NCBI GenBank assembly: GCA_003133325.1
Contig: PKXA01000007.1
Span: forward strand, 1 to 47,735
Reading direction: 5' to 3'
DNA: 47,735 bases
DNA from: Acidimicrobiaceae bacterium
GTDB lineage: Bacteria > Actinomycetota > Acidimicrobiia > Acidimicrobiales > RAAP-2
In this document: piece by piece, positions 36,621-45,209 of the stretch
How positions within the stretch are numbered: position 1 is the first letter of the stretch
Layout of the letters: every line of letters starts with the position of its first letter
Translations under genes and position numbers: made by a program
The notes under the pieces: model-generated
Databases searched by the model: none
Told to the model about the DNA's origin: nothing
What the model saw: the letters and a program-made list of their open reading frames with translations, nothing else

Positions 36621-37700
36621 ATGGTCGGCAATCGGTTTGGGCAGCCGGATGAGGCCGATGACGAACGCGGTTTGATCCCGGTCGGGGCCGACCGGCTCCT
36701 TCACCTTCTCACGGCCGTGCCTGGCCGGCGCGACGAGGCGCTCGCGATGGTCAACGGGTTCTTCGGTGACAGGCTCGCCGATCTGGGATCGACCTTGGCC
36801 ATGCCCATGACCCTGCACTCGGGAACCGATGTCCTTCCTCTTGATCGCGACGGGCTCACACAGGCGCTCCCCCGTGCGACCGGCCGGATCGCCCTACTCG
36901 TCCACGGGCTGATGTCGACCGAATCAGTATGGGGCTTCCCCGGCGATCCCGGTACGACCTACGGCAGCTTGCTCGCCCGAGACCACGGCGTCACACCCAT
37001 CACGTTGCGCTACAACACCGGACGACACATCTCGACCAACGGGCGGGAGCTCGCCCGATTGCTCCACCACCTCGTTGCGGCGTGGCCCGTCCGCGTGCGC
37101 GACATCACTCTTATCGGCCACAGCATGGGTGGCCTGGTGATCAGGTCCGCGTGTCACTACGCGTCCGCCACGCGACCGTGGCGAGGGTCCGCCTACTTCC
37201 GGCGATCGTGGACTTCGAAGGCCCGGCGGGTGGTGCTCGTCGGTGTCCCGAACACCGGCGCTCCGCTCGAAGTGTTCGCCAACCTGACCAGCGCCGCACT
37301 GTGGTCGATCCCGATCCCGGCGACGCGCCTGGTCGGCCTGGGTCTCGACGCGCGTAGCGCGGGAATGAAGGATCTCAGGTTCGGTGCGATTACCGATGAG
37401 GACTGGTTAGAACAGGACCCCGACTCTCGTGAACGACCAGTGCCTCATCGTGTGGCCATGTTGCGGCGAGCGGCCTACCTGATTGTCGCCGGGGGTGTTA
37501 CTTCCGACCCGGCCCATCCGTTGGCACGAATATTCGGCGACGCGTTCGTCACCACGTCAAGCGCGTCGGGCACCCTCAACGAGACGACGGGCCAAGGGCT
37601 CTTCCCTGGTTCGACCGTGTGCCTGTTCCCGAGGGTGACCCACATCGCGCTGGCCCACAGGCCCGAGGTCTACAAGGAGATCGACCGCTGGTGGCCCTGA
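36621..37700 (+). CDS. Alpha/beta hydrolase, lipase/PGAP1-like
   Basis: The 359-residue hydrolase has an oxyanion segment IALLVHGLMST and nucleophile elbow GHSMGG (Ser168). The strand after the elbow is RRVVLVGVPNTGAPLEVF, typical of lipases acting on large or membrane substrates (compare PGAP1 and triacylglycerol lipases). A candidate His lies near the C-terminus (RVTHIALAHRPEVY). No signal peptide is seen, so it is probably cytoplasmic. The start has no strong ribosome site. Substrate is unknown. It is divergent from the kinase pseudogene. Confidence 0.82.
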   Translation: MVGNRFGQPDEADDERGLIPVGADRLLHLLTAVPGRRDEALAMVNGFFGDRLADLGSTLAMPMTLHSGTDVLPLDRDGLTQALPRATGRIALLVHGLMSTESVWGFPGDPGTTYGSLLARDHGVTPITLRYNTGRHISTNGRELARLLHHLVAAWPVRVRDITLIGHSMGGLVIRSACHYASATRPWRGSAYFRRSWTSKARRVVLVGVPNTGAPLEVFANLTSAALWSIPIPATRLVGLGLDARSAGMKDLRFGAITDEDWLEQDPDSRERPVPHRVAMLRRAAYLIVAGGVTSDPAHPLARIFGDAFVTTSSASGTLNETTGQGLFPGSTVCLFPRVTHIALAHRPEVYKEIDRWWP

Positions 37701-37986
37701 CCGCTGGTGCCTCAGCGCCGTGCAGGCGAGACGAGCGAACCACCACGCGAACGTCGACTCGGTACTCGCTCAGGCCCACACAGTTTGACGATGGGGCGTG
37801 GTCGGCGGCAGCTGGTCTGCGATAGCGCCCACTTGGTAGGGGAACACGCGGGTGCCGGAACAGTGCCCCTGGTCGCCGGGAGAGCGACGTATCCGTCCTG
37901 GACGTAGGCTCAATCGATAGCACTCGCACGAGTGTTCGAACCCGTCGGTTGGTTGAAGTGCCGACCGCACACGTTGAGAGACCCGG

Positions 37987-38505
37987 ATGCCCGATCTCGG
38001 CTCGCTCTTTGACCAACACGTTGCGTTGCAGTTTGAAGCCAAGGACGCCGATGCAACCATGGAGACCATGGTTGACCATCCGACGGTGATCCATGTGCCG
38101 GTACTCACGGGTGGTCGAAACACCGCTGAACTGCACAAGTTCTATCGTGAATCGTTCATTCCAGCAATGCCCGAAGATACGGTCGTTGAGCAGGTTTCGC
38201 GGACGGTCGGCGCAGAGCGTGCTGTAGATGAGCTGATCATCCGTTTCACCCACACCGTCGAGATGCCTTTTTGGCTCCCGGGTATTGCGCCGACCGGATG
38301 TCGCGTGGAGATCCCGCTGGTCGTGGTCATGGGATTCGAAGAAGGCAAGGTCGCTTCCGAGCACATCCATTGGGACCAGGCCTCTCTGCTCTCCCAGATC
38401 GGGCTGCTCGACACGACGAATTTGCCAATTACGGGCGGCACCCAGGCACAAGCGCTGGTGGACTCCGATATCGCATTGAACGAGTTGATCGCCGCAGCAG
38501 GCTGA
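37987..38505 (+). CDS. SnoaL/NTF2-like protein
   Basis: The 172-residue protein has the alpha+beta cone pattern of SnoaL-like cyclases and NTF2-like proteins. A helix with FEAKDADATMETMVDHPTVI is followed by LHKFYRESFIPAMPED, VDELIIRFTHTVEMPF, VEIPLVVVMGFEEGKVASEH and a final WDQASLLSQIGLL. Members include polyketide cyclases, epoxide hydrolases, dehydratases and non-enzymatic binding domains; the active-site residues do not decide between them. It stands alone, with GAGAG before the ATG. Confidence 0.75.
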   Translation: MPDLGSLFDQHVALQFEAKDADATMETMVDHPTVIHVPVLTGGRNTAELHKFYRESFIPAMPEDTVVEQVSRTVGAERAVDELIIRFTHTVEMPFWLPGIAPTGCRVEIPLVVVMGFEEGKVASEHIHWDQASLLSQIGLLDTTNLPITGGTQAQALVDSDIALNELIAAAG

Positions 38506-38585
38506 GGCTCGTCCCGAACCAAGTCATGGGAAACGCGGGCCGAATGAAGGCGAACGCCAGGATGTGGTGCCCGGGAGGTCAACTG

Positions 38586-38617
38586 CACCCTCCACCGTCA
38601 GCACCCTCCACCGTCAG
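38586..38617. repeat. Two exact 16-bp tandem repeats
   Basis: CACCCTCCACCGTCAG occurs twice head to tail (38586-38601, 38602-38617), followed by three more matching bases. It is intergenic, about 185 bp before the PRC-barrel gene. It may mark replication slippage; no regulatory role is evident. Confidence 0.9.
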
Positions 38618-38800
38618 CACTGGCTGGCCGGTGTTGATCCCTCCTCGCAGGAGGCTGGCCGCGTTGGATCGACCGGGCCACTCCACCGCTACGACGTGGG
38701 TCGATCGGCGGATGCGGGACAACACGGCGAGGCTCCTCGGGGCCGACCTGCTAAGACGTTGACAGTACCGAAGGGATCCAAGGGGACAAGGAGGTTGACT

Positions 38801-39427
38801 ATGGCAGAGACAACGCAGTTCACGATCGGAGCCGACGTCAGCTGCAGCGATGGGATCTGTGGCCAAGTGCGGTGTGTGGTCGTTGACCCCGTGGCTCAAG
38901 AGGTCAGCCATCTGGTCGTCGAGGCGAAGCACCGGCAAGGGCTCGGTCGCCTTGTCCCTCTCGACCTTGTCGACGTCACGGATGGCGAGATCAAGTTGAG
39001 CTGCGATTTGGCGGCGTTCGAGCAACTCGAGTTGGGCGAGGAGACACAGTTCATGCCGGGGAGTGTGGGCTATGCGACCTACGGTCCGGGCCAGGCTCTC
39101 TCTTGGCCCTACTACGGCCTCGTTCCGGAGAACGTCGCACAGGCCGTCACCTATGACACCCTCCCGCTGGGCGAGGTGGCCGTGCACCGAGGCGAGCGAG
39201 TCCATGCCACCGACGGCGAAATCGGACGAGTCCAAGGGCTCGTCATCGATCCTCGCAATCATCACGTGACCCACGTTCTCCTCCAAGAGGGGCATATCTT
39301 GGGCCGCAAAGAAGTGGCGATCCCGATCACTGCCGTGACCGGGCTCGAGGATGGCATCCGACTCAACATCACCACGCAGGAAGTGGAGGACTTGCCTCCC
39401 GTAGTCCTCGATCACCTCGGCGGATAG
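38801..39427 (+). CDS. Tandem PRC-barrel domain protein
   Basis: The 208-residue protein has two PRC-barrel domains. The first is about residues 8-75 (IGADVSCSDGICGQVRCVVV, LVPLDLVDVTDGEIKLSC) and the second about 130-200 (VHRGERVHATDGEIGRVQGL, VAIPITAVTGLEDGIRL). PRC barrels are small beta domains found in photosynthetic reaction-centre H subunits, RimM and stress-related soil-bacterial proteins; they mediate protein or RNA contacts. The linker is rich in Tyr, Gly and Pro. ATG 38801 follows AAGGAGG with a six-base spacer, so it is preferred to upstream in-frame starts. Confidence 0.88.
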   Translation: MAETTQFTIGADVSCSDGICGQVRCVVVDPVAQEVSHLVVEAKHRQGLGRLVPLDLVDVTDGEIKLSCDLAAFEQLELGEETQFMPGSVGYATYGPGQALSWPYYGLVPENVAQAVTYDTLPLGEVAVHRGERVHATDGEIGRVQGLVIDPRNHHVTHVLLQEGHILGRKEVAIPITAVTGLEDGIRLNITTQEVEDLPPVVLDHLGG

Positions 39428-39542
39428 CTGGTCCTCGAGGGCGTGGTGGGACGATGTACGACGGCCCACGTAGCGTGTCCCTGAATCTCGTCTGTTCCCT
39501 GCCCGTCTCGCCTCATGCCCATGTGATCCTTTTGGTACCCCA

Positions 39543-39992
39543 GTGCTTTCTTTCCAGCGCCGGAAGCATGCCTTGATGAGCTGCTTCCCGTGCTTGATCC
39601 GATCGTCGAAACTGACCGGCGAAACCCGCTTCGCGTGGGGTGAGCCGCTGGTCGATTTCGATCTTGAGCTCGTAGCCGGTCGGGCCCGACCGAACCCGTT
39701 GTGGTCCGTTGCCTTCGACCTGAAGATGCTCTTCGTAGTGGCCGAGAAGGGTCCCGTCGAGGTTGTTGCGGCAGACATCTTCGAGTTCCCCGGCCATCAG
39801 GGTGGTGACCGCAAGATGGTCCGCCTCCAAGACGTCCAATTGGCAGAGCGATCGTTGTCCATTACCGAGGGCAAAGGCGGTCACCAGCGTGTTATGCACT
39901 TCTCCAACACCTTCTTCGATGAAGTTGATGAGCACCTGTTCAATGAACGACCGGACTCGGCATCTGTCCGGATCGGGTATCCGTCACCATGA
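39543..39992 (+). CDS. Hypothetical protein, orientation uncertain
   Basis: A 149-codon frame (GTG start) reads VAFDLKMLFVVAEKGPVEVV and VMHFSNTFFDEVDEHLF. A similarly long frame runs antisense in codon register (39513-39935). By rough hand count the + frame has GC-poor second positions and the highest GC at third positions, the coding pattern expected here, which favours +. I do not recognise a family in either direction. It may be a genuine orphan, a remnant, or chance. Confidence 0.3.
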   Translation: MLSFQRRKHALMSCFPCLIRSSKLTGETRFAWGEPLVDFDLELVAGRARPNPLWSVAFDLKMLFVVAEKGPVEVVAADIFEFPGHQGGDRKMVRLQDVQLAERSLSITEGKGGHQRVMHFSNTFFDEVDEHLFNERPDSASVRIGYPSP

Positions 39993-40179
39993 AGGCCCCG
40001 GGGCGAGGCCAGGGGCTCAACGTCGAAGGAGCCGAGACCATCTTCCTCAGCGCACGACGATGTGTTGGCTTGGAGCGGGCCACCTGTCACCGGCTTCGCC
40101 ACACCTCCATCACCCGATTGCAGCTCCTCCTGGTCGGATTGCGCGCCCGCCCCAGGGGCGGGAGTAGTGCCGGAAGTCC

Positions 40180-41631
40180 CTACGACACCAGCCACTCGAT
40201 GAGCTGGGCATAGCGCAGCAGGTGCTTGTCGCCCACAAAGGTCTCGAGGACGTGTTGGCGAGCCCGTGCACCGAGCTGGGCGATCTGGTCAGGACGGGTG
40301 AGGAGCTCGGCGAGGGTGTCTCCGAACATAGGCAGATCGGTCGGGTCCGCGAGGAGTATGCCCGTTCCAAATGCGACCTGCTCGGTGATCCCACCGACGC
40401 TTGAAGCCACCACTGCCTTGGCCTTCCACATGCCTTCGGCAACTGTCAGCCCGAAGCCTTCTACCAGGCTCTTCTGCACGATCACCGTGGCGTGACGCTG
40501 GAGGGCATTCACCATTGCCGCGTTCTCATCGATGTCCTCCATCGGCAGGGTGACGAGCTTGACCCGTCGGCGAGCGTCGGCGGGCAGCGCCTCCAAGGCC
40601 GACACGCACTCAGCGAACACCTCGGCTTCTTCCGGATCGTCGGTTACATCGGCCACCGAGGGGCCCACCAGGGCCAGGTGGGCGTCGACCCGCCCCACCA
40701 TGGACGATGCGAAACCCTGCAGAACCCCGGTCATGTCCTTCAACCGGTCCCATCGGGAAACCTGGATCACCAACGGGGCGTCGGGATCAAGGGGCGGGCC
40801 GCCCTCGGGGAGGATCGACGCCCGTCGTCCGATGTGCCCCGGCGTGCCGTCCCGACGGGTGAACGTGGCGGGGGCACCCGCCCCGCCGCCCTCGAGCAGG
40901 CCGATCCGGCGGAGCGTGCGAATCACGTCGCCCTGGAACATTTCCTGGTTCTTCGGCGAGAACGGGTCGATGGACGGAGGGATCACCTGGACTCTCGATT
41001 CGTCCATCCACGAGGGGACATACTGGCGGAGGGAGAAGATGTACGCCTCACAGTGAGCCAGATGAGGACGGAGGAACCACCAGGCCTCATCAGTCCACTC
41101 ATTGCTCCCCTCACGCCCGACATGGCATCGCCAGATCACCCGGGCTCCCGCCTCGGCGAGTGCCGCCGCCATGCCCACCGTCTGAGGATCGTGCAGGAGC
41201 ACCAGGTCGCCCGGCCGGACCCGGCTCATGACGCTCACGAGGTTCGCGGCCATGATGTCTGTGTAATGGGCTGCCTCGTTCGGCCCGAGCTCACCAGCGT
41301 CACCGGCTGCTCCGTGGAGGCGATTGTGGATCCGCTTGGTGATGTAGAAGAACTCGGGGTCACCGGCCATGACGAGCCAGCGGATGTCGATGTTCGCGTC
41401 CTGGATGTATCCGACGAGCACCTGGAGCATCTCGGCCACTCCGCCCCCTGCGGCCGTCGAGCTCAGGTTCCAGACGGTCTTTCCCTCCAGTCGGTGGCTG
41501 GTGAGCGCCGCAACCCGTCGGAGCTCCCCGTAGCGTTCCTCCCCGATGAGCGGTTCGAATCGCGAGAGGGCATGCACGGGCACATTGATCTCCCGGACAG
41601 AGAACTCTGGAAAGGGGTGATCTGTGGTCAC
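40180..41631 (-). CDS. treT: Trehalose synthase TreT (GT4, NDP-glucose + glucose)
   Basis: The 483-residue glycosyltransferase matches the TreT type: VWNLSSTAAGGGVAEMLQVL, DIRWLVMAGDPEFFYITKRI, HNRLHGAAG, VLLHDPQTVGM, WRCHVGREGSNE and GT-B C-terminal motifs VIQVSRWDRLKD and KSLVEGFGLTVAEGMWKAKA (donor site, Glu-x7-Glu). TreT makes trehalose in one step from NDP-glucose and glucose. GTG 41631 is preferred over the open upstream frame, which lies in the intergenic end of the next gene. Its trehalose could enter the TreS-Mak/GlgE operon at 17-30 kb. Confidence 0.9.
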   Translation of the reverse strand: MTTDHPFPEFSVREINVPVHALSRFEPLIGEERYGELRRVAALTSHRLEGKTVWNLSSTAAGGGVAEMLQVLVGYIQDANIDIRWLVMAGDPEFFYITKRIHNRLHGAAGDAGELGPNEAAHYTDIMAANLVSVMSRVRPGDLVLLHDPQTVGMAAALAEAGARVIWRCHVGREGSNEWTDEAWWFLRPHLAHCEAYIFSLRQYVPSWMDESRVQVIPPSIDPFSPKNQEMFQGDVIRTLRRIGLLEGGGAGAPATFTRRDGTPGHIGRRASILPEGGPPLDPDAPLVIQVSRWDRLKDMTGVLQGFASSMVGRVDAHLALVGPSVADVTDDPEEAEVFAECVSALEALPADARRRVKLVTLPMEDIDENAAMVNALQRHATVIVQKSLVEGFGLTVAEGMWKAKAVVASSVGGITEQVAFGTGILLADPTDLPMFGDTLAELLTRPDQIAQLGARARQHVLETFVGDKHLLRYAQLIEWLVS

Positions 41632-41818
41632 CGCCGAGATCTTTGCAGACGCAGGCCTGTGGGTGCCGAAAACTCGTTCGGGCGCTCTGACCTGTGCCGA
41701 CGCGTTCTCGGTATGTTCAGGTCTGCAACCGGGGCACGGGCACCCCGATAGGCGCCCTGCGGCCACTGCAGCCCGGTGCGGCCGCGCTGCGCCGATGCCC
41801 GCGACCTCGCGGAAGCGC

Positions 41819-42664
41819 TCAGCGACGACGGGCGGCGAGGAGCAGCATGAACCCGGCGGGCCGGCGGTCGAGTACGTCGAAGCCGGCTTCGTCGAGGAGC
41901 CGTTCCATTTCGCCGCGGGCATAGACGCGCAGCCCGCCCGGCCGCATGAGCGCGGCGGTCGTGGCCCCGCCGAGGCGCGGCTGTTGCGACGTCATCAGTG
42001 TGAAGCGCCCGTCCGGCCGCAGCGCTGCGGCGATACCGGCGAGGACGCGGGGCGGGTCGGAGAACAGGTAGAAGGCGCCGGCACAGTTCACCGCGTCGAG
42101 GCTGGCTGGCTGTAGCGGCAGACGGTGAGCATCGCCGCGCACGTAGCCGACCGTCGCTCCGTCGGCCGGGGCAGCGGCGAGGGCTTCGCTCAGCATCGCC
42201 GTCGAGAAGTCGATCCCGAGCACCCGGCCGGCGGGGGCGGCGGCGGCGATGGTCCTTGTGGTGTTGCCGGGGCCGCAGGCGAGGTCGAGGACGGTGGCGC
42301 CGGGCGCCGGGGCGAGCCGATCGAGCGACCAGGTACGCTCGGCTTCGTGGCTCATGCCGGTGAGCAGCCGGGTCAGAATCGGCCGCCAGGCCCGCTCGTA
42401 CACTCGGGCGAGCAACCCCGACTCCATGATGCGCATGTTGGGCGTCTCGGCCTGGCCGGGCTCGGGCGGGACGAGGTCGGCCAGGCCGACCGTCACCGGG
42501 TAGCGCGCGCCGCAGACCGTGCAGGCGAGCGTTCCGACCTCGGCCGGGGGTAGCGGGCCGTGACACAGCGGGCAGCCGAGGACGTCCGCGAACCCGGCCG
42601 TCGCGAACAATGTCAGGACCCAGCCTTGTGTCTCACACTGCCATTCTGTCGTCCTGGCATGCAC
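41819..42664 (-). CDS. SAM-dependent methyltransferase with N-terminal zinc ribbon
   Basis: The 281-residue class I methyltransferase has a Trm112-like N-terminal zinc ribbon (CPLCHGPL and CTVCGARYPV, about residues 31-56). The SAM-binding motif is VLDLACGPGNTTR, with an acidic residue after the second strand (GIDFST), then GDAHRLPLQPASLDAV and FTLMTSQQPRLGG. Related proteins methylate small molecules or quinone precursors; the substrate here is unknown. The GTG start is not well supported, and a TTG 17 codons later is possible. It is upstream of treT on the same strand, 187 bp away. Confidence 0.85.
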   Translation of the reverse strand: MHARTTEWQCETQGWVLTLFATAGFADVLGCPLCHGPLPPAEVGTLACTVCGARYPVTVGLADLVPPEPGQAETPNMRIMESGLLARVYERAWRPILTRLLTGMSHEAERTWSLDRLAPAPGATVLDLACGPGNTTRTIAAAAPAGRVLGIDFSTAMLSEALAAAPADGATVGYVRGDAHRLPLQPASLDAVNCAGAFYLFSDPPRVLAGIAAALRPDGRFTLMTSQQPRLGGATTAALMRPGGLRVYARGEMERLLDEAGFDVLDRRPAGFMLLLAARRR

Positions 42665-43400
42665 TCCGCCTCCGGATGATGACCGCGCGAGCGCGCGGCC
42701 ACGTCACAATGGCAGCCAACACGGCCCCAGGGCACCCCACCACCTCGACCGAATCGGCGGGGTGGTCAGCGAGATGCCAAGGTTGGCCCGGAGGGCCGAT
42801 GCATGATCTCTCACTTCATGCGTCCCCGAAGCACATGTGGAAGGCTCCCCCGACCAATGACAAATTCCCCGGGGGCCCACCGCTTCACTGCTGGTCCTCA
42901 ATAGCTTCGGGAGGACCGGGAGGATCAGGTTGACTTGGAGTCCTGAGGTGTCTTCGGTCGTCGTCGGCCGAGCCCTTCCATCTGGGCTGCTGAAGCCACT
43001 GATCGATCCCGGGCACCGAGCGTCCAGAACGGCTGTGGCGCTCGGCCCCTCCGAGGTGAGATGGCCAGGGGGAGACATCGGTCAACTGATGTGATGAAGG
43101 AGCGCAGCGCCGTTCCTGCGTGACGAGCTCCGGTGAGCGCACCGACTCGGAGTCTCGGCCCGAGATTCTGTTGGGCCTTTTGGAATGTCGACATCACTGC
43201 CGAGTGGGCACAGATCATGTAGGCGCGCCCGCTCCGCTTGTGGGGGGTTCATCCGGCGTCGGGCGAGCGACCTGTGTAGCGCAGACATTGATACTGGATG
43301 ACAACTCTCGCGATCATTGCCTGCCCATGAACGGCACGTTGAGGTGACAAAGTGCCCTTCGACTCTGGCCCGTGAACGCCCGCTGGGATGTAATGAGCCT
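42665..43400. other. Long divergent intergenic region
   Basis: About 730 bp between the methyltransferase and the MFS exporter. Open frames on both strands give only low-quality sequence. No RNA gene, repeat or operator is recognised. Confidence 0.5.
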
Positions 43401-44960
43401 GTGGGCCTATTGACGCGACCAGCGACGACGTCGCGTGCGCACCGTCGGGCCATTGTGGTGGTCCTGTGTTCCTCCGTCTTGATCGTCAACTTGGACAACA
43501 CCATCCTCAACGTGGCCCTGCCGACCCTCGTACGGAAGCTACATGCCTCCTCGAGCGAACTGCAGTGGATCGTGGACTCCTATGCGATGGCGTTCGCGGG
43601 ATTGTTGCTCGTCGGGGGCAGCCTGGCCGATCGGTTCGGGCGCAAACGGTTCTTTCTCATCGGCCTGACCGTCTTCGCCGGCGGATCGACCGGTGCCGCA
43701 TTCTCGGGTTCCGTGCATCTGCTGATCGCGTGTCGAGCCGTTATGGGGGCCAGTGCGGCGCTGACGATGCCGTCGACGCTGTCGATCATCAATGACGTCT
43801 TCCGCGAGCCAACGGAGCGGGCCCGAGCCATCGGTGTCTGGGCCGGCACCAGCGGACTCGGTATCGCCATTGGTCCGATCGCCGGCGGTTTGCTGCTCAC
43901 CAAGTTCTGGTGGGGCTCCGTGTTTCTGGTCAATGTTCCGATCGTGATCGCCGGGTTCGTGGGAGCTCTGGTGCTGGTGCCGGACTCAAAGAACCCGACC
44001 GCCGACCGGCCGGACCCCGGCGGGGCGGTGCTGTCGTTCGTCGGTCTGGGCCTGCTGCTCTGGGCGATCATCGAGGCTCCGACCCAGGGTTGGACCTCGG
44101 GGGTCGCGGTGGGGGTTGGGCTGGCCAGCCTTGTCGTTCTGGGCGCGTTCGTCGCCTGGGAAGCCCATAGCCGCCACCCGATGCTCAAACTGGAGTTCTT
44201 CTCTGATCGCCGTTTCTCCGTAGCAGCGGCCGGCGAGTGTCTCGGGGTCTTCGGGCTGATGGGGGCTCTCTTCTTGCAGACGCAGTTCCTCCAATTCGAC
44301 CTCGGCTATTCACCCCTCCAGGCCGGGTTGCGCATCTTGCCCATCGCCGCCGTGCTCGGTGTGAGCGCGTCGGTGTCTCCGATCATCGCCCGTGTCATCG
44401 GGACCAGGTTCACCACTGCCGCTGGCCTGGCAGCGATCGCAAGTGGTTTGTGGCAGATGTCAGCGGCTTCCACGATTGCGGCGACCTATGGGAGTGTGGT
44501 GCCCGGCATGCTGCTGATCGGTTTGGGGGCCGGCCTCCTGCTGCCGACGGCGACGAACTCCGTCTTGGGATCGGTCCCCCAAGGCGACTCCGGGATCGGA
44601 TCAGCGACCAACGGCGTGGCCATCCAGGTCGGTGGCGCACTCGGCGTCGCTGTGGTCGGAAGTGTGATGTTGACCCGCTACCAGAATCACATGGCAGCCG
44701 CGCTCGCCGGCCGGCACGTGCCGATAGCCGCCACCCACACCATCCTCGGCTCGCTCGGCGGTGCCCTTGCCGTAGCGGGTACGGCCGGAGGCGCTACCGG
44801 CACCCTTTTGGAGCGTACTGCCCGCGCCGCGTTCATGAGCGGCTTGGAGGTATCGATGTTCGTCGGCGGTGCCGTCGCCCTCGGCGGCGCCTTCATCGTG
44901 CTCGCCCGCCTACCCTCGCGGACCTCGCGTCAACCTCCGGATCCCGGTGCGGACTCCTAA
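43401..44960 (+). CDS. 14-TM MFS drug exporter (DHA2, EmrB/QacA type)
   Basis: This major-facilitator antiporter has about 14 transmembrane helices. TM1 contains LIVNLDNTILNVALPTL with the acidic residue typical of DHA2 proteins, motif A is GGSLADRFGRKRFF, and motif C is GTSGLGIAIGPIAGGLLL. It probably exports toxic compounds in exchange for protons. No TetR-type regulator is adjacent. The start is uncertain: GTG 43401 gives the normal short N-terminus, while the frame is open to 43317 with another GTG at 43344. Confidence 0.92.
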   Translation: MGLLTRPATTSRAHRRAIVVVLCSSVLIVNLDNTILNVALPTLVRKLHASSSELQWIVDSYAMAFAGLLLVGGSLADRFGRKRFFLIGLTVFAGGSTGAAFSGSVHLLIACRAVMGASAALTMPSTLSIINDVFREPTERARAIGVWAGTSGLGIAIGPIAGGLLLTKFWWGSVFLVNVPIVIAGFVGALVLVPDSKNPTADRPDPGGAVLSFVGLGLLLWAIIEAPTQGWTSGVAVGVGLASLVVLGAFVAWEAHSRHPMLKLEFFSDRRFSVAAAGECLGVFGLMGALFLQTQFLQFDLGYSPLQAGLRILPIAAVLGVSASVSPIIARVIGTRFTTAAGLAAIASGLWQMSAASTIAATYGSVVPGMLLIGLGAGLLLPTATNSVLGSVPQGDSGIGSATNGVAIQVGGALGVAVVGSVMLTRYQNHMAAALAGRHVPIAATHTILGSLGGALAVAGTAGGATGTLLERTARAAFMSGLEVSMFVGGAVALGGAFIVLARLPSRTSRQPPDPGADS

Positions 44961-45209
44961 TGGGGATCGACCGCCTGGAACGACTCACGCGTTTTGGGGT
45001 GCCCGATCGATGGCTCAGCGTGCTCTTGTCCGAGCAATCAGCCGAACCGGACCCGCGTCCCCATAATGGTCGGCCATGTCCCGCACTCAGGCATTCCCGA
45101 TCACCGGGTCAGGGAGCACCGACAGCCCTACTCGGGGACCGGCGTTCCCGTCATCGGCTCAGCCCGGGCCCTACCGGCATTCGTTCGCCACCGGTGGGAG
45201 ACTTCCGTC

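Noticed and set aside
37576-38451. 291-codon minus-strand frame opposite the hydrolase end and the SnoaL-like gene
   Set aside because: It covers parts of two real genes antisense and has no recognisable domain.
41552-41565. GGTTCGAATCGCG, resembling a tRNA T-loop
   Set aside because: It lies inside treT and no acceptor stem, anticodon arm or D arm can be drawn around it.
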